14,459 bases of DNA. Origin: Acetofilamentum sp. (GTDB lineage Bacteria; Bacteroidota; Bacteroidia; Bacteroidales; DTU049). The translations under genes and the position numbers were made by a program. Positions 1 to 8,400 of this stretch are shown here, in pieces; position 1 is the first letter of the stretch; the number at the start of each line of letters is the position of its first letter. Under the pieces are notes generated by a model. It did no database searches. It was not told where the DNA came from and was given only the letters and a program-made list of their open reading frames with translations. The stretch covers positions 1 through 14,459 of the forward strand of contig DYON01000043.1 in NCBI GenBank assembly GCA_020720525.1, in the 5' to 3' direction.

Positions 1-542
1 TCACTTTTACCAACAGCATTACCTTCTATCCAAAAGGAAAACCTAGCATTGCCAACGTCCCGATTCCACCTGTTGAAACCAGACTGCGGCATCAAATTAT
101 TCTCAGTGCTGGTTTGAAACATACCAGAAGTTTTGAATCTTACAAATATGTGGCTGCCTCGCTTTCCTACACAGCATTGTGGAAGCCAACGCATGTTTTT
201 TCGTTTGGATTGGGTGCCGATCTTTTTTACGACTCGTCGGTTCGCGACGAATTGGAAAGCAGCAACAGTACTTTTCTTCCTCGCTACTTATGGCGCAGTG
301 GATTGCATTTGGAACAAAGAGTCACTTACAATAAAACATCATTTGGACTTCAAGAAGGATTGTATATGGGTTTTTTGGAAAAAGTAAACAACAACAAGAT
401 GTACAATCGCGCATTTGTTCAGCGTCACATCGGACAAAATCTCATTGTTCGTCTCTCGATGAAATCGCATCTTCACATTTTGGATCATGTTGAACTCGGC
501 ATTGGATGGACCTTTTCGAGCAGAAAGGAAAACAAACTATGA
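1..542 (+). CDS. PagL-like acyloxyacyl hydrolase (lipid A deacylase-like) outer-membrane protein, 3' part
   Basis: The frame is open from base 3 to a TGA at 540-542, giving about 179 residues with no start in the window, so the 5' end lies to the left. A TTG at 114 is only an internal codon. The alternating aromatic/polar pattern and a short final strand ending in GIGWTF indicate an outer-membrane beta-barrel. The C-terminal stretch MKSHLHILDHVELGIGW resembles the end of Bacteroidota acyloxyacyl hydrolase/PagL-like proteins, in which a His and a downstream Glu belong to the lipid A deacylase active site. Known PagL enzymes remove an ester-linked acyl chain from lipid A at the cell surface. 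That role is inferred from recall of the family, since the N-terminal half cannot be seen. The stop overlaps the next gene's ATG (ATGA), which suggests translational coupling. It could instead be another small barrel family. Confidence 0.6.
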   Translation, partial: TFTNSITFYPKGKPSIANVPIPPVETRLRHQIILSAGLKHTRSFESYKYVAASLSYTALWKPTHVFSFGLGADLFYDSSVRDELESSNSTFLPRYLWRSGLHLEQRVTYNKTSFGLQEGLYMGFLEKVNNNKMYNRAFVQRHIGQNLIVRLSMKSHLHILDHVELGIGWTFSSRKENKL

Positions 543-1279
543 AAATAAACAGTCTATTGTTTGTTGCTGTTTTGGCTTATTTCCTCACTTCCTGCGGTTG
601 ACATGAATTGGATTGTGTGAAAAGTTCAGGAAAAGAAACACAAATGTTTCGAACACTTGAAAACTTTGACACCATCGACATACAGGACGCTTTCGACATC
701 ACGCTGCATCAAGACACAGCTTGTTACGCCATTGTTTCGGGAGCAGAAAACATCATCTCGAATATCGGGTTGACTATTGTAAACAACACGCTTTTTGTCA
801 CCGACGAAAACAGCTGTGGGTGGATGAAACCTCGCAAAAACAAAGTTCATATTCAAATTGCTTTTGCCAATCTCTCCAGGCTGTACGTGAGGCGCACATG
901 CACCATTCGGAGCGACAATGCCATTACTGGCAATGAGTTGGGATTGATTTTGATGGATAAAGTTCAAGACATTGATCTTCAACTCAACCTCAACACGTTT
1001 TATTACTGGAACATGCCTCCTTGTGGAGGAAGATTGAATTTGAGTGGCAACTGCTCGAATCTTAAAATATGGAATTGGGCATTAATAGGAATTGACACTC
1101 GACAACTGTACAGCGAACAGGCTTTTATTTATAGCGAATCTATAGGCGATATTCATGTGCGATCGAACAGTTACTTGTATTGCAGCATTTCAAATCGGGG
1201 CAATGTGTACTATTATGGACATCCGGCATCAGTTGAACTGGTCGATGAAGGTGAAGGAGAGCTGATTCAAGCCGATTGA
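539..1279 (+). pseudogene. DUF2807 (head GIN domain) lipoprotein gene interrupted by an in-frame TGA
   Basis: An ATG at 539 opens a classic lipoprotein signal peptide of 20 residues ending in LTSCG. TGA at 599-601 follows at once. The same frame then continues without interruption as HELDCVKSSGKE and runs 223 codons from 608 to a TGA at 1277-1279. The downstream part has the DUF2807 pattern: LENFDTIDIQDAFDITLHQD, then repeated beta-helix-like strands, ending in a GNVYYYGHP segment and a GEGELIQAD tail. Family members are usually secreted or lipid-anchored envelope proteins of unknown function. Because signal and mature domain share one frame, the simplest reading is a full-length lipoprotein with one nonsense mutation (or sequencing error). 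The mature part alone would lack any export signal; the next in-frame ATG is at 644. Alternatives are readthrough or recoding. TGA ends several other genes here, so a reassigned code is unlikely. Confidence 0.8.
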
Positions 1280-1340
1280 CACTTTCGCAGAAGTTACTGC
1301 ATTGTGACCAATAAAACCCCATTTACGATAATAATCTTTA

Positions 1341-1940
1341 TTATTGAATGATGATTATGCCACCTTCTCTCACTTTATAATCAAATCTGCCCTTACTTAC
1401 TTGGATTGTTCCATACAGATGATCTTCATATGTAAAACCGAAGGTGCCCGACATTGTTATATATTGGTTTGCCTCATCGTAAACCACCTTTCGAAAGTAG
1501 ATTTGACCTGTGTTTCCAGTAGAATTCCAGCAAGTATCGCAACTGTTTCTGCAGAAAGCAGAAGCTTCGGTGCCATTGAATGCGAAAACTTTATTGTTTA
1601 AAACAACAAGTTCTCTAAGTTGGGTGGCAGGTGCGATGCAGAAGCGAAACTCAATAAACTGAAAGATTGGTGAAATCCCATCAAAAATAACTCTGAGGCT
1701 ATCGTTTTGCGGGTATAAAAAAATCACTGGTTCATGGTATGTTGTGTCGGGGAAATCACTTTCCATAATCGACGTCCAAACATTGTCGCCAATGAATGCT
1801 CCAGCAGCATTGTTGCCGTCTTCTGTGTATTTTGGAAGGCGCGGATCGATTGGATCGGGCACAAAAACACCGTCGCATGAGGGCAGCAATAAAACTGCCA
1901 CCAAGGCTGCAACTAAAACACTATAATGTAATTTTTGCAT
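1341..1940 (-). CDS. Small secreted lipoprotein of a Bacteroidota family (DUF6252-like)
   Basis: The product is a 199-residue protein with a type II signal peptide: hydrophobic residues 8-20, then LLPSC with the lipidated Cys at 22. The mature start PKYTEDGNNAAGAFIGDNVW (35-54) and the end MSGTFGF...VSKGRFDYKV match a recurring pattern in small Bacteroidota lipoproteins, the DUF6252-like group as I recall it. Their function is unknown. Fold and location are inferred: lipid-anchored, probably all-beta, in the periplasm or outer membrane. A cysteine cluster FCRNSCDTCW (Cys130, 134, 137) plus Cys101 could form disulfides or bind metal, and I do not recall it from the family. The ATG at 1940 lies inside the end of the upstream barrel gene, overlapping by 20 bases, so the two are probably co-expressed. 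The stop is TAA at 1341-1343, within a weak AT-only stem (1330-1345). Confidence 0.75.
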   Translation of the reverse strand: MQKLHYSVLVAALVAVLLLPSCDGVFVPDPIDPRLPKYTEDGNNAAGAFIGDNVWTSIMESDFPDTTYHEPVIFLYPQNDSLRVIFDGISPIFQFIEFRFCIAPATQLRELVVLNNKVFAFNGTEASAFCRNSCDTCWNSTGNTGQIYFRKVVYDEANQYITMSGTFGFTYEDHLYGTIQVSKGRFDYKVREGGIIIIQ

Positions 1941-2577
1941 GTGTTATACGAATTATAAAACGAAGAGAAAGACTTGTGTTTTTGAGACAATGCACTTCTT
2001 TGGTAAAATTCCCCAAATTGTCAAAATCGAAATAATCGAGCATTGGCATCAATCCATACGAAAAATGCAGCTGAAACCCAGCAATTTCACTAAAATAGTA
2101 GCTGCATTCAAGAGATGGAGCTGCATCGATTGAATTGTAGGTTGATAAACCCCTTCGCACATTGGTGCCGGCAAGCAAACTCAAATCGACTCCCGCTCCA
2201 AAACTAATAGGACCGTTTGTCTGACGCGAAAACATGAGAGGAAGGGTGAGATATGCAAAGCGAAATATATATGTTTCATCTAGCTTCTGCTTATAGCCCT
2301 TGAAATCCAAACCTAAGCCACAGTCAACTGTCCATGGACTTTCGCTTCCCCAAAACGAAAATTTTGCAGAAAAACCGGAAGTAGTAAAAATGGCTGGCTC
2401 CTCTTCAACTAATAAGCCATTATCGCGAATAGCGCATCCATTGGCTCCAGCATAATAAAAAACTTGCCCCTGTGCCGAATTTGCAGATAACACAAACACC
2501 ACTAAAAGAATAAAGGCTTGAGAAAATATAAATGTACCCCATTTTCGCCTTTGATGGAATCTGCAAACCGTATTCAT
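1921..2577 (-). CDS. Secreted outer-membrane beta-barrel protein (PorT/OMP_b-brl_2-like)
   Basis: The 218-residue product starts with a basic n-region (RFHQRRKW, 6-13), a hydrophobic core (about 15-33) and an AQG-Q signal-peptidase-like site near 37. The rest is alternating beta-strand sequence with features of the Bacteroidota small-barrel group, for example FRFAYLTLPLMF, followed by SFGAGVDLSLLAG and FQLHFSYGLMPML. Such proteins sit in the outer membrane; a specific function cannot be assigned. The last strand is unusual. It ends FIIRITHAKITL rather than in the terminal aromatic typical of BAM substrates, and the final codons overlap the next gene, so the extreme C-terminus may be an extension. 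The ATG at 2577 follows a good TAnnTTTG box (2597-2604), suggesting its own promoter for this barrel plus lipoprotein pair. Confidence 0.7.
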   Translation of the reverse strand: MNTVCRFHQRRKWGTFIFSQAFILLVVFVLSANSAQGQVFYYAGANGCAIRDNGLLVEEEPAIFTTSGFSAKFSFWGSESPWTVDCGLGLDFKGYKQKLDETYIFRFAYLTLPLMFSRQTNGPISFGAGVDLSLLAGTNVRRGLSTYNSIDAAPSLECSYYFSEIAGFQLHFSYGLMPMLDYFDFDNLGNFTKEVHCLKNTSLSLRFIIRITHAKITL

Positions 2578-2596
2578 TTTTCAATAATTATTTTTT

Positions 2597-2604
2597 CAAA
2601 AATA
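2597..2604 (-). promoter_or_regulatory. Putative Bacteroidota -7 box (TATTTTTG) for the barrel/lipoprotein pair
   Basis: Read on the minus strand, TATTTTTG fits the TAnnTTTG -7 consensus of the Bacteroidota primary sigma factor. It sits 19 bases before the ATG at 2577, leaving a short A/T-rich leader. About 17 bases further upstream there is only a partial TTTG-like -33 (GTGTTTT). It lies between the metF remnant and the barrel gene, as expected for the start of a new transcription unit. Short AT-rich matches arise by chance, so this is moderate evidence. Confidence 0.45.
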
Positions 2605-2619
2605 GTGATTTTTTAGCTT

Positions 2620-2784
2620 TTAAAACACTCGATTCACAATTTCGCGGATATTGTCCGATTTGCCCATGGTGTAAAAATGCATGCTGGGCACAGCAGCAGC
2701 TTTCAGCTCGCAAGCTTGTTCCACTGCCCATTCAATGCCAATTTGATGCACCGCTTGGTTGTTGGGGGCAGCACTCACTTCGCG
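2620..2784 (-). pseudogene. metF (methylenetetrahydrofolate reductase) 3'-end remnant
   Basis: Minus-strand translation ending at a TAA (2620-2622) gives, after a short linker, NNQAVHQIGIEW then AVEQACELKAAAVPSMHFY and TMGKSDNIREIVNRVF. This is the conserved C-terminal helix, strand and HFYT motif that close the TIM barrel of MetF, the FAD enzyme that reduces 5,10-methylene-THF to 5-methyl-THF. Only about the last 50-55 residues are present. The frame is closed upstream by TAA at 2803-2805 and has no start codon, and the kinase gene occupies the DNA where the rest should be. It is therefore a truncated relic, in the same orientation as the kinase and overlapping its final codons. The retained residues look undamaged, which suggests recent truncation, or an assembly join. 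Family assignment rests on motif recognition without a search. Confidence 0.75.
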
Positions 2785-3425
2785 TGCCAGGGAGGAGCAA
2801 TATTAATTCCGGGTTTCCAATCGAGGGTAAGCAATTGCTCAAGCCAATCGAAATGTTCTTGAACAGCAACAAAATCGAGCATTCGGGTATCGGCAACTAC
2901 CACTTTTAGCGATGTTTGTTCGCGAAAGTAATCAAAATAGCTTTTTTGAATGTTTTCGAGATATTCGAGGCTGATTTCTTGTTCGTAGTCTCTTGCGCGT
3001 TTTACAATATTCGATTTAAGCTGTTCGGGAGGTAAGTGCAAATACAAAACAATATCGGGTCGGGGCAAATTGCTGTCAATAATCTGAAATAGATTTTTGT
3101 AGAGTTGGTATTCGTCGTCTTGCAGCGTTTTGCGTGAAAAAATGAGCGATTTTGGGAAAATATAATCGGAAATCATGTAATCCGAAAACAAATCGGGATT
3201 GAGTACATTTTCTTTGAACTGCCTGAACCTATCGGCGAGAAACGACAACTCGAGTGGAAAAGCATAGCGCTCTGGGTTTTTGTAAAACTTTGGCAAGAAA
3301 TCGTTTTCCTCGAACCGTTCGAGAATCAACTTTCCATTGTTGCGCTCCGCAAGCATTTTTGCAAACGACGTTTTTCCTGCACCAATGCAGCCTTCGACGG
3401 TAATAAAACGATACGGAAATTTCAT
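2775..3425 (-). CDS. Deoxynucleoside kinase (dAK/dGK/dCK family)
   Basis: The 216-residue product has the deoxynucleoside kinase layout: Walker A GCIGAGKT (12-19), the substrate-side Glu in ILERFEEN (Glu36), a helix with LADRFRQ (63-69), SDYIFPKS (86-93), the strand DIVLYLHLPPEQL (124-136) and an Arg-rich lid KRARDYEQ (142-149). These enzymes transfer the ATP gamma-phosphate to the 5'-OH of a salvaged deoxynucleoside in the cytoplasm; which base is preferred cannot be read from sequence. The ATG at 3425 is 9 bases after the folK stop, so it is the next gene of that operon. The C-terminus runs a few residues past the expected end (PPWHAK), and its TGA lies inside the metF-like sequence in another frame. 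The last residues may therefore come from a rearrangement junction. Confidence 0.88.
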   Translation of the reverse strand: MKFPYRFITVEGCIGAGKTSFAKMLAERNNGKLILERFEENDFLPKFYKNPERYAFPLELSFLADRFRQFKENVLNPDLFSDYMISDYIFPKSLIFSRKTLQDDEYQLYKNLFQIIDSNLPRPDIVLYLHLPPEQLKSNIVKRARDYEQEISLEYLENIQKSYFDYFREQTSLKVVVADTRMLDFVAVQEHFDWLEQLLTLDWKPGINIAPPWHAK

Positions 3426-3434
3426 GCCAGCGTG

Positions 3435-3947
3435 TTAACGTTCCAAAGTTAATTCAACTTTCGAAACATCGGCACATTCTGCCAATAAATCGGCAACTGT
3501 TTTTTTCAACACTGGATGAACAAATTGCGGACACAACTCGCTTAGAGGTAGCAAAACAAATCGGCGCAAATGCATGCGCGGATGTGGTACAATTAAATTG
3601 GGCGAATCGAGAACCAAATGGTTGTAGAAAACAATATCGATATCGATAAGCCGATTGGCATATCCAAGCTGCTCTTTGTTGCGCGTGCGCCCCAGTTGCA
3701 ATTCTATTTCGAGCAAGGCTGCAACCAATTCCGTGGGAGAATATTCTGTTTCAATTTCGATGCAACAATTCAAAAAAGGAAGGTTCGAAACAAAGCCCAC
3801 CGGTTCGGTTTGGTACAAATTGCTCACAGCAATCGCTTCGCCACATTTTGCACCAATGGATTCGATAGCTTGTTTCAGCATTTCGGAACGATTGCCCAAA
3901 TTGGACCCCAGCGACAGAAAAATTTGGTTTTGTTTCAACGATTCCAT
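3435..3947 (-). CDS. folK: 2-amino-4-hydroxy-6-hydroxymethyldihydropteridine pyrophosphokinase (HPPK)
   Basis: FolK moves pyrophosphate from ATP to 6-hydroxymethyl-7,8-dihydropterin, the step before dihydropteroate synthase in folate synthesis. The 170-residue product has the family landmarks. They are IFLSLGSNLGNR (9-20), YQTEPVG (45-51), FLNCCIEIET (58-67) and LGRTRNKE (85-92). The Mg-binding Asp pair is in RLIDIDIVFY (Asp102, Asp104), and VPHPRMHLRRFVLLPL (120-135) carries the conserved His and Arg. I take the ATG at 3947. A TTG further upstream (3968) would overlap the HD gene and add MDVAKQQ, which is not part of the fold. The start is then 11 bases after the HD stop, and the kinase gene follows after 9 bases. 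The folK-deoxynucleoside kinase pairing is common in Bacteroidota. Confidence 0.95.
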   Translation of the reverse strand: MESLKQNQIFLSLGSNLGNRSEMLKQAIESIGAKCGEAIAVSNLYQTEPVGFVSNLPFLNCCIEIETEYSPTELVAALLEIELQLGRTRNKEQLGYANRLIDIDIVFYNHLVLDSPNLIVPHPRMHLRRFVLLPLSELCPQFVHPVLKKTVADLLAECADVSKVELTLER

Positions 3948-3958
3948 TTGTTGTTTTG

Positions 3959-4612
3959 CTACATCCAATCTTCGATAAACTCTTTCAAATACAGTTCGAG
4001 AAACAAATGACGCTTTTCGGCAAGCTGCTTTCCGGTTTCGGTTTCCATACGGTCTTTGAGCAAAAGCAGCTTTTCGTAGAAGTGATTGAGGGTTGGCCCT
4101 TGATTCTTTTTATATTCGCCAAAGCTGTTGTGCTGTTGCGGAAGAACTGCTTGGTTGTACATTGCTCGTTTGTTGAGTGCGCCGTAGGCAAAAGTTCGGG
4201 CAACGCCAATTGCGCCCATGGCATCGAGGCGGTCGGCATCGCGCACGCAGCAACCAGCCAAGCTCAAATGCACATCGGCCGTACCATTTCCTTTAAAAGA
4301 AACATTTTCGACAATTTCAATCACTTCTTCAACAATCGAATCGGGTAAATTCAAACCATCGAGCAAACGAAGAACTGAATTGCGATGGTTTTCGTTTCCG
4401 CTTGCTGAGAGCTTGTAATCGCCAACATCGTGGAGCAATGCACCCAACGAGACCAACAATAAATCGACATTTTCCTTATGAGCAATTGGTCGCGATAAGC
4501 GATAAACTCGCATCACATGTTCAATATCGTGTCCACTTCCGTCGGACGGAAAAACCCCAGCAATTCGTTCTGAAACTATTCCAACAATTCTTTCCGTTTC
4601 GTTTTGCGTCAT
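3959..4612 (-). CDS. HD-domain phosphohydrolase (YedJ-like)
   Basis: The 217-residue product matches the single-domain HD hydrolases related to E. coli YedJ. It has GHDIEHVMRVYRLSRPIA (27-44; ligand His32), LGALLHDVGDYK (56-67; His61-Asp62), and VRDADRLDAMGAIGVARTFAYG (123-144; Asp127). These are the expected metal ligands H...HD...D. The second half holds the helical segment with LNHFYEKLLLL. Members are metal-dependent phosphohydrolases with poorly defined nucleotide substrates, so the substrate here is unknown. The start chosen is the ATG at 4612, which overlaps the preceding stop as ATGA; a TTG at 4621 is less likely. Position between the repeat protein and folK implies co-transcription. 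A role near nucleotide or pterin phosphate metabolism is only a contextual guess. Confidence 0.88.
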   Translation of the reverse strand: MTQNETERIVGIVSERIAGVFPSDGSGHDIEHVMRVYRLSRPIAHKENVDLLLVSLGALLHDVGDYKLSASGNENHRNSVLRLLDGLNLPDSIVEEVIEIVENVSFKGNGTADVHLSLAGCCVRDADRLDAMGAIGVARTFAYGALNKRAMYNQAVLPQQHNSFGEYKKNQGPTLNHFYEKLLLLKDRMETETGKQLAEKRHLFLELYLKEFIEDWM

Positions 4613-5457
4613 TTGTACCAAGTATATTCAAATTTTTTAATGGTTGTTTCGGGTTTCAATTTTCCCGTAAAAATGCGGTATTCGGTTGTTTTTTCCTGCT
4701 TTTTCAAGCCAGCTTTATTGTATTTAATTTTTGTCTGCCTCACAATTAATCCATCAACTACATGTTGTTCCGAAAAGGGCAGATTCATTCCTTTTTTGTA
4801 ATTCCATTGAACCACCAAAGCTGTGTCGGAATGCGAAATAACGTATTGGCCTGTTTTGTTTCCGTTGGCATTGTAGCTGTAGCGAATATCGGAAAGCGTA
4901 TCGGTTTTGTTGAGACCAACAACCCTCACCAACAAACCATTGCTGTTGTATTCGTACGATTCGGACAGTATTACAGCTCCATCTTGGTCGATAATAGATT
5001 CGCTGCGCTGACAAACCAGACCATTTGCATTGTAGTGATAGTCGGTTCGGGTGTTTTTATCTCCTTCGGAATAGTTTGTTTCTGAAACAATTGCTCTTGA
5101 ATCGTTGTACTCGAAATACGTATAACCAACAACGCTGTCGTTTTCCTTTTCGCTTCGTCGTTCAATTTGATTGTATTCGTTGTAGAAATACTCAAATCCG
5201 GTAATTCTCTGGCCATTCAGATAGTGTTCCGATTCTTGCAGCATATTAGCTGAATACACATTCACTTCTTTGAACCACATTTCGGGATCGTCGTTTACCA
5301 AAGTTTCCCTTGTATTGAGTTTTCCGTCGGAATTGTACTCGGCTTTTTCGCTGATTTTTTTATTTACAAACAGCTTCATGGTTTTCACTTTGTTTTGTGC
5401 GGTCGATCCAACCGCTACAAAAACCAACAATGCCATGGTAGAAAACAATTTTATCAT
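4609..5457 (-). CDS. Secreted YD/RHS-like repeat protein coupled to tamB
   Basis: From the ATG at 5457 the product is 282 residues: a signal peptide (MIKLFSTMALLVFVAVGSTA, cleavage near 20) and then a repeat domain. YN-x-x-G/N motifs fall at residues 41, 92, 117, 142, 170, 195 and 246, with weaker copies near 68 and 220, so the unit is about 25 residues (for example YNANGLVCQRSES and YNSNGLLVRVVGL). This resembles the beta-strand repeats of RHS/YD-type proteins, though it is too short and lacks a toxin or core-shell domain. Function is unknown; it is probably periplasmic or surface-exposed. The start overlaps the tamB stop as ATGA, and its own stop overlaps the HD gene's ATG in the same way. 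A longer reading from 5490 would place ten extra residues before the signal peptide and is rejected. Confidence 0.75.
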   Translation of the reverse strand: MIKLFSTMALLVFVAVGSTAQNKVKTMKLFVNKKISEKAEYNSDGKLNTRETLVNDDPEMWFKEVNVYSANMLQESEHYLNGQRITGFEYFYNEYNQIERRSEKENDSVVGYTYFEYNDSRAIVSETNYSEGDKNTRTDYHYNANGLVCQRSESIIDQDGAVILSESYEYNSNGLLVRVVGLNKTDTLSDIRYSYNANGNKTGQYVISHSDTALVVQWNYKKGMNLPFSEQHVVDGLIVRQTKIKYNKAGLKKQEKTTEYRIFTGKLKPETTIKKFEYTWYK

Positions 5458-8400
5458 TCTGTTGTTTTTTGTTTGTTTTTGCGTCGCCACAATTCGCCAA
5501 AGCGATCAAAATCTCTCCGGTAGAAAAATGCCACACCCTGTGTGTAAGGCGCATTGTTGGTAACAATATCAACGGTGTTTGAACGGTTGAATGCTTTCAC
5601 GCGGAATTTTCCGTCGGGGGTGATTTTGTATTCAATGCTCACATCGCCCACAATACTCGATGCCTGTTGATTTTCGGGAGTTCCAACCTGATTTCCACCA
5701 ACAGCCACATTGCTCTCAAGTTCAATGCGATCGTTGAAAATCTGTGTCGAAAGAGCTACTTCTACCTGCGAGGTCGAAACTTCATTGCCTTGGCTGTAGC
5801 TAAAACCAACATCGAAATCCTTGCTGATTTGCGACAACCAGTTGCTAAACTGGCTGGTGATAAGCTCCGAAGAAGTTGCGCCAACGCCTTGGCTGATAGG
5901 ACTATTGAAGCTGCTACGCTCGGCAGGAATAAATGAGTTAAGAATAAGCAAGGCAAACACCTGACGATTCATTTCTTCGGGATTTCCAATGATGGTATGC
6001 ACGAGGTTTTTGGTGTTTTCGTCGGAGCCTGGCAAATCGAGATCGAAAGAAATATCGGGACTTAGTAAATTGCCACTGAGGTGCATCAAACAGCTTATGG
6101 GTACTTTTTTCTTGTATATTTCGGATGGGTCGGCCACCGAAACCAATTCATAAAGCGATGTTTTAATATTGTAACGAGCCACGAGGTCCATTTCGCCTTC
6201 GTAGGGATCGCCGTTCCATCGAATAATTCCGCCCGGATCGACAAGAAAATGTTTGTTGAGAACATTTTCCAGCGTAAACAAATAGTCGCCTTCTTCAATT
6301 TCGAGGCTTCCGAACATCAAAAATTCGCCACTTCGGTCGATGGTCATTCGTATTCGACCTTGTCCGCGGCCTTTCATCACGTCGCCAATTTTGGGGTCGA
6401 AAACAATCTGTACTTCGGCATCGCTAGTAACATCGAGATCGAAAACCAAATTGATACCTGTATCGCCTACTTTGATGTCGGTAACGGCTTTCCCAGTATC
6501 GGCAGCAGCAGAAACAAACGAAATAAAATTGTTCTCATACACTTCGCCAACCGAAGTGATTGGAATATAGAGCACCGAGCCAGGGTCGGTTGTAGCCGCC
6601 ACTTCGATGGAAATGTTGTTGGGTGGTCCAAAAATCTTCACCATTCCACTTGCATAGGCTGTTCCATAAAAATAATCGTTGTCGCGAGCAGTAGTGTTGA
6701 GAAACTGCATTTTTTCGGGTTGGAGCGAAATATCGAAATTAAAATCGGAAAAGTGATTGTGGGTAACAACCAAATCGCCAAATGCAGATTTGCCATGCGC
6801 ATCGAAGAAGGTTGTGTTTCGCATCGAAATCTCCGAATTGTTTATTTGAAGCGTGTTGGCAAACGAATAATACATATTAAGATAATCAATGAGAATATTG
6901 GTTCTGCGAAAGGTCACTGTTCCAATCACATCGGGCTTGTCGATACTACCTTTAACGGCAATTTTTCCGTCGCAGGAACCGTCGATTTTACTCGAAAACG
7001 ATTTTAGATATGGCTGAATAAGCTTGAGATTGAAACGGTCGAGTGTAACGGTAAGGTCGAGCATGTTTTCCTTGTCGCGTGGATTGAAAAAGCCTTTTAT
7101 GCTTAGCGGCACATTGGAGCCAACATTTCCCGTAGAAATAATTTCGGCTTCGCTATAAACAGCATGCTTTACTTGATCCCACGAGCTTTTGATGTTGGCA
7201 TCGCCAACAAAATTCTTGTTCAGAAAAAGCTTTCCAATTTGAATGTCGGCGCGATAGTCGGGTACATCGTACAAGTTGCTTAGCAAGACATATCCGTTCA
7301 CGGTTCCTTCTAAATCGATTGAAGCACTGCGGGTGAGATCGTCGAAATCGTCGAGCAAAACATTTTCGAAACTTACTTGAATAAAGTCGTAGGGGTCTTT
7401 CGAAATGCGACCATCGATCATCAGCTTTTGTGCCGAAGAGTAAATAGCAAAGTTGCTTACTTTTATTTCGGTGGTATCTACTTCAATTACTCCAGTTTCC
7501 GCAATATGATAGAGCGAATCGTTTAATACCAAGTCGCTTTCGTCGAATTTCACCATCAAAGGCATCCCTTTTCGGAAAAGAATATCGCCCGAAAGATCGC
7601 CCGAATAGGCTTTTGTGCTGTTTTCGTTTTTCCAAAATAGCGAAAACGACGAGTTGTCGTTGAACGTGACAGTGTTTACAACCACATTGCCCAACTCAAG
7701 GCTATCGTTGTAAACAAGTCGGTCGCATTGAGCAGTTAGATAAATGTTGTTGTTGAAAGTTTCGGCAATTACAACTGGATTCACCGACATGATGCTGCCC
7801 GATTTTACAAAATTGGATGCAATTTCAGTTTTGAGATAATTGTCGGCCAAATTGAAATTGCCACGTGCAATTGAGTTGGGACTAACAACAAGCCCTGTTG
7901 CAAAAATATTGAGAACCGGCTGCACATCTTTGATGCTAAAATTGAAAGAGAACGCTTGTTGTGCTAGATTTTTCACCGTTGAATCGGCAGCATAATAAGA
8001 AGGAATATAGTTTGAAAGATAGCTTTGCAAAGCCTTTCCAATCTCGGCAAACACAAATTGTCCTTCGATGCTTCCATTCACCAAATCGCTTTTCAGCTCA
8101 ATTCTTTTCTTCAACGAGTCAATTTCCTCCAGTTTAAGCTGAAGCGAACTTAGAAAAACATCATTTTTGCCTTCGTAGTATTCGAAATTGTTGAGACCTA
8201 TCCTTCCGAGCATATTGTCGGGATCGTTTCCTTTGATGCTTATGTCAACAATCCCAGAAAGCCCAGCAGCACTGTCGTTTCGGTTGAAATGAAGTGCGGT
8301 AAGATTGATATTCTCAATTTGAGCAATAAAATCGTAAACCGGCAACGATTCGCTAAAATCGATTATTCCATTAAAATCGAGTGCAGCATTCGGATCGTTC

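Noticed and set aside
599..601. TGA as selenocysteine or as a reassigned sense codon
   Set aside because: TGA terminates several intact genes here (kinase, tamB, repeat protein), no SECIS-like hairpin stands out after the codon, and selenocysteine beside a lipobox Cys would be unprecedented to my knowledge; kept only as an alternative to test.
1328..1346. Hairpin between the DUF2807 gene and the convergent lipoprotein gene
   Set aside because: A 6-base A/T-only stem without a clear T-tract, overlapping a stop codon, is too weak to call a terminator.
6081..7007. 308-codon plus-strand open frame inside tamB
   Set aside because: It is antisense to the well-supported TamB C-terminal domain, with no recognisable protein features; it is a by-product of codon bias on the opposite strand.
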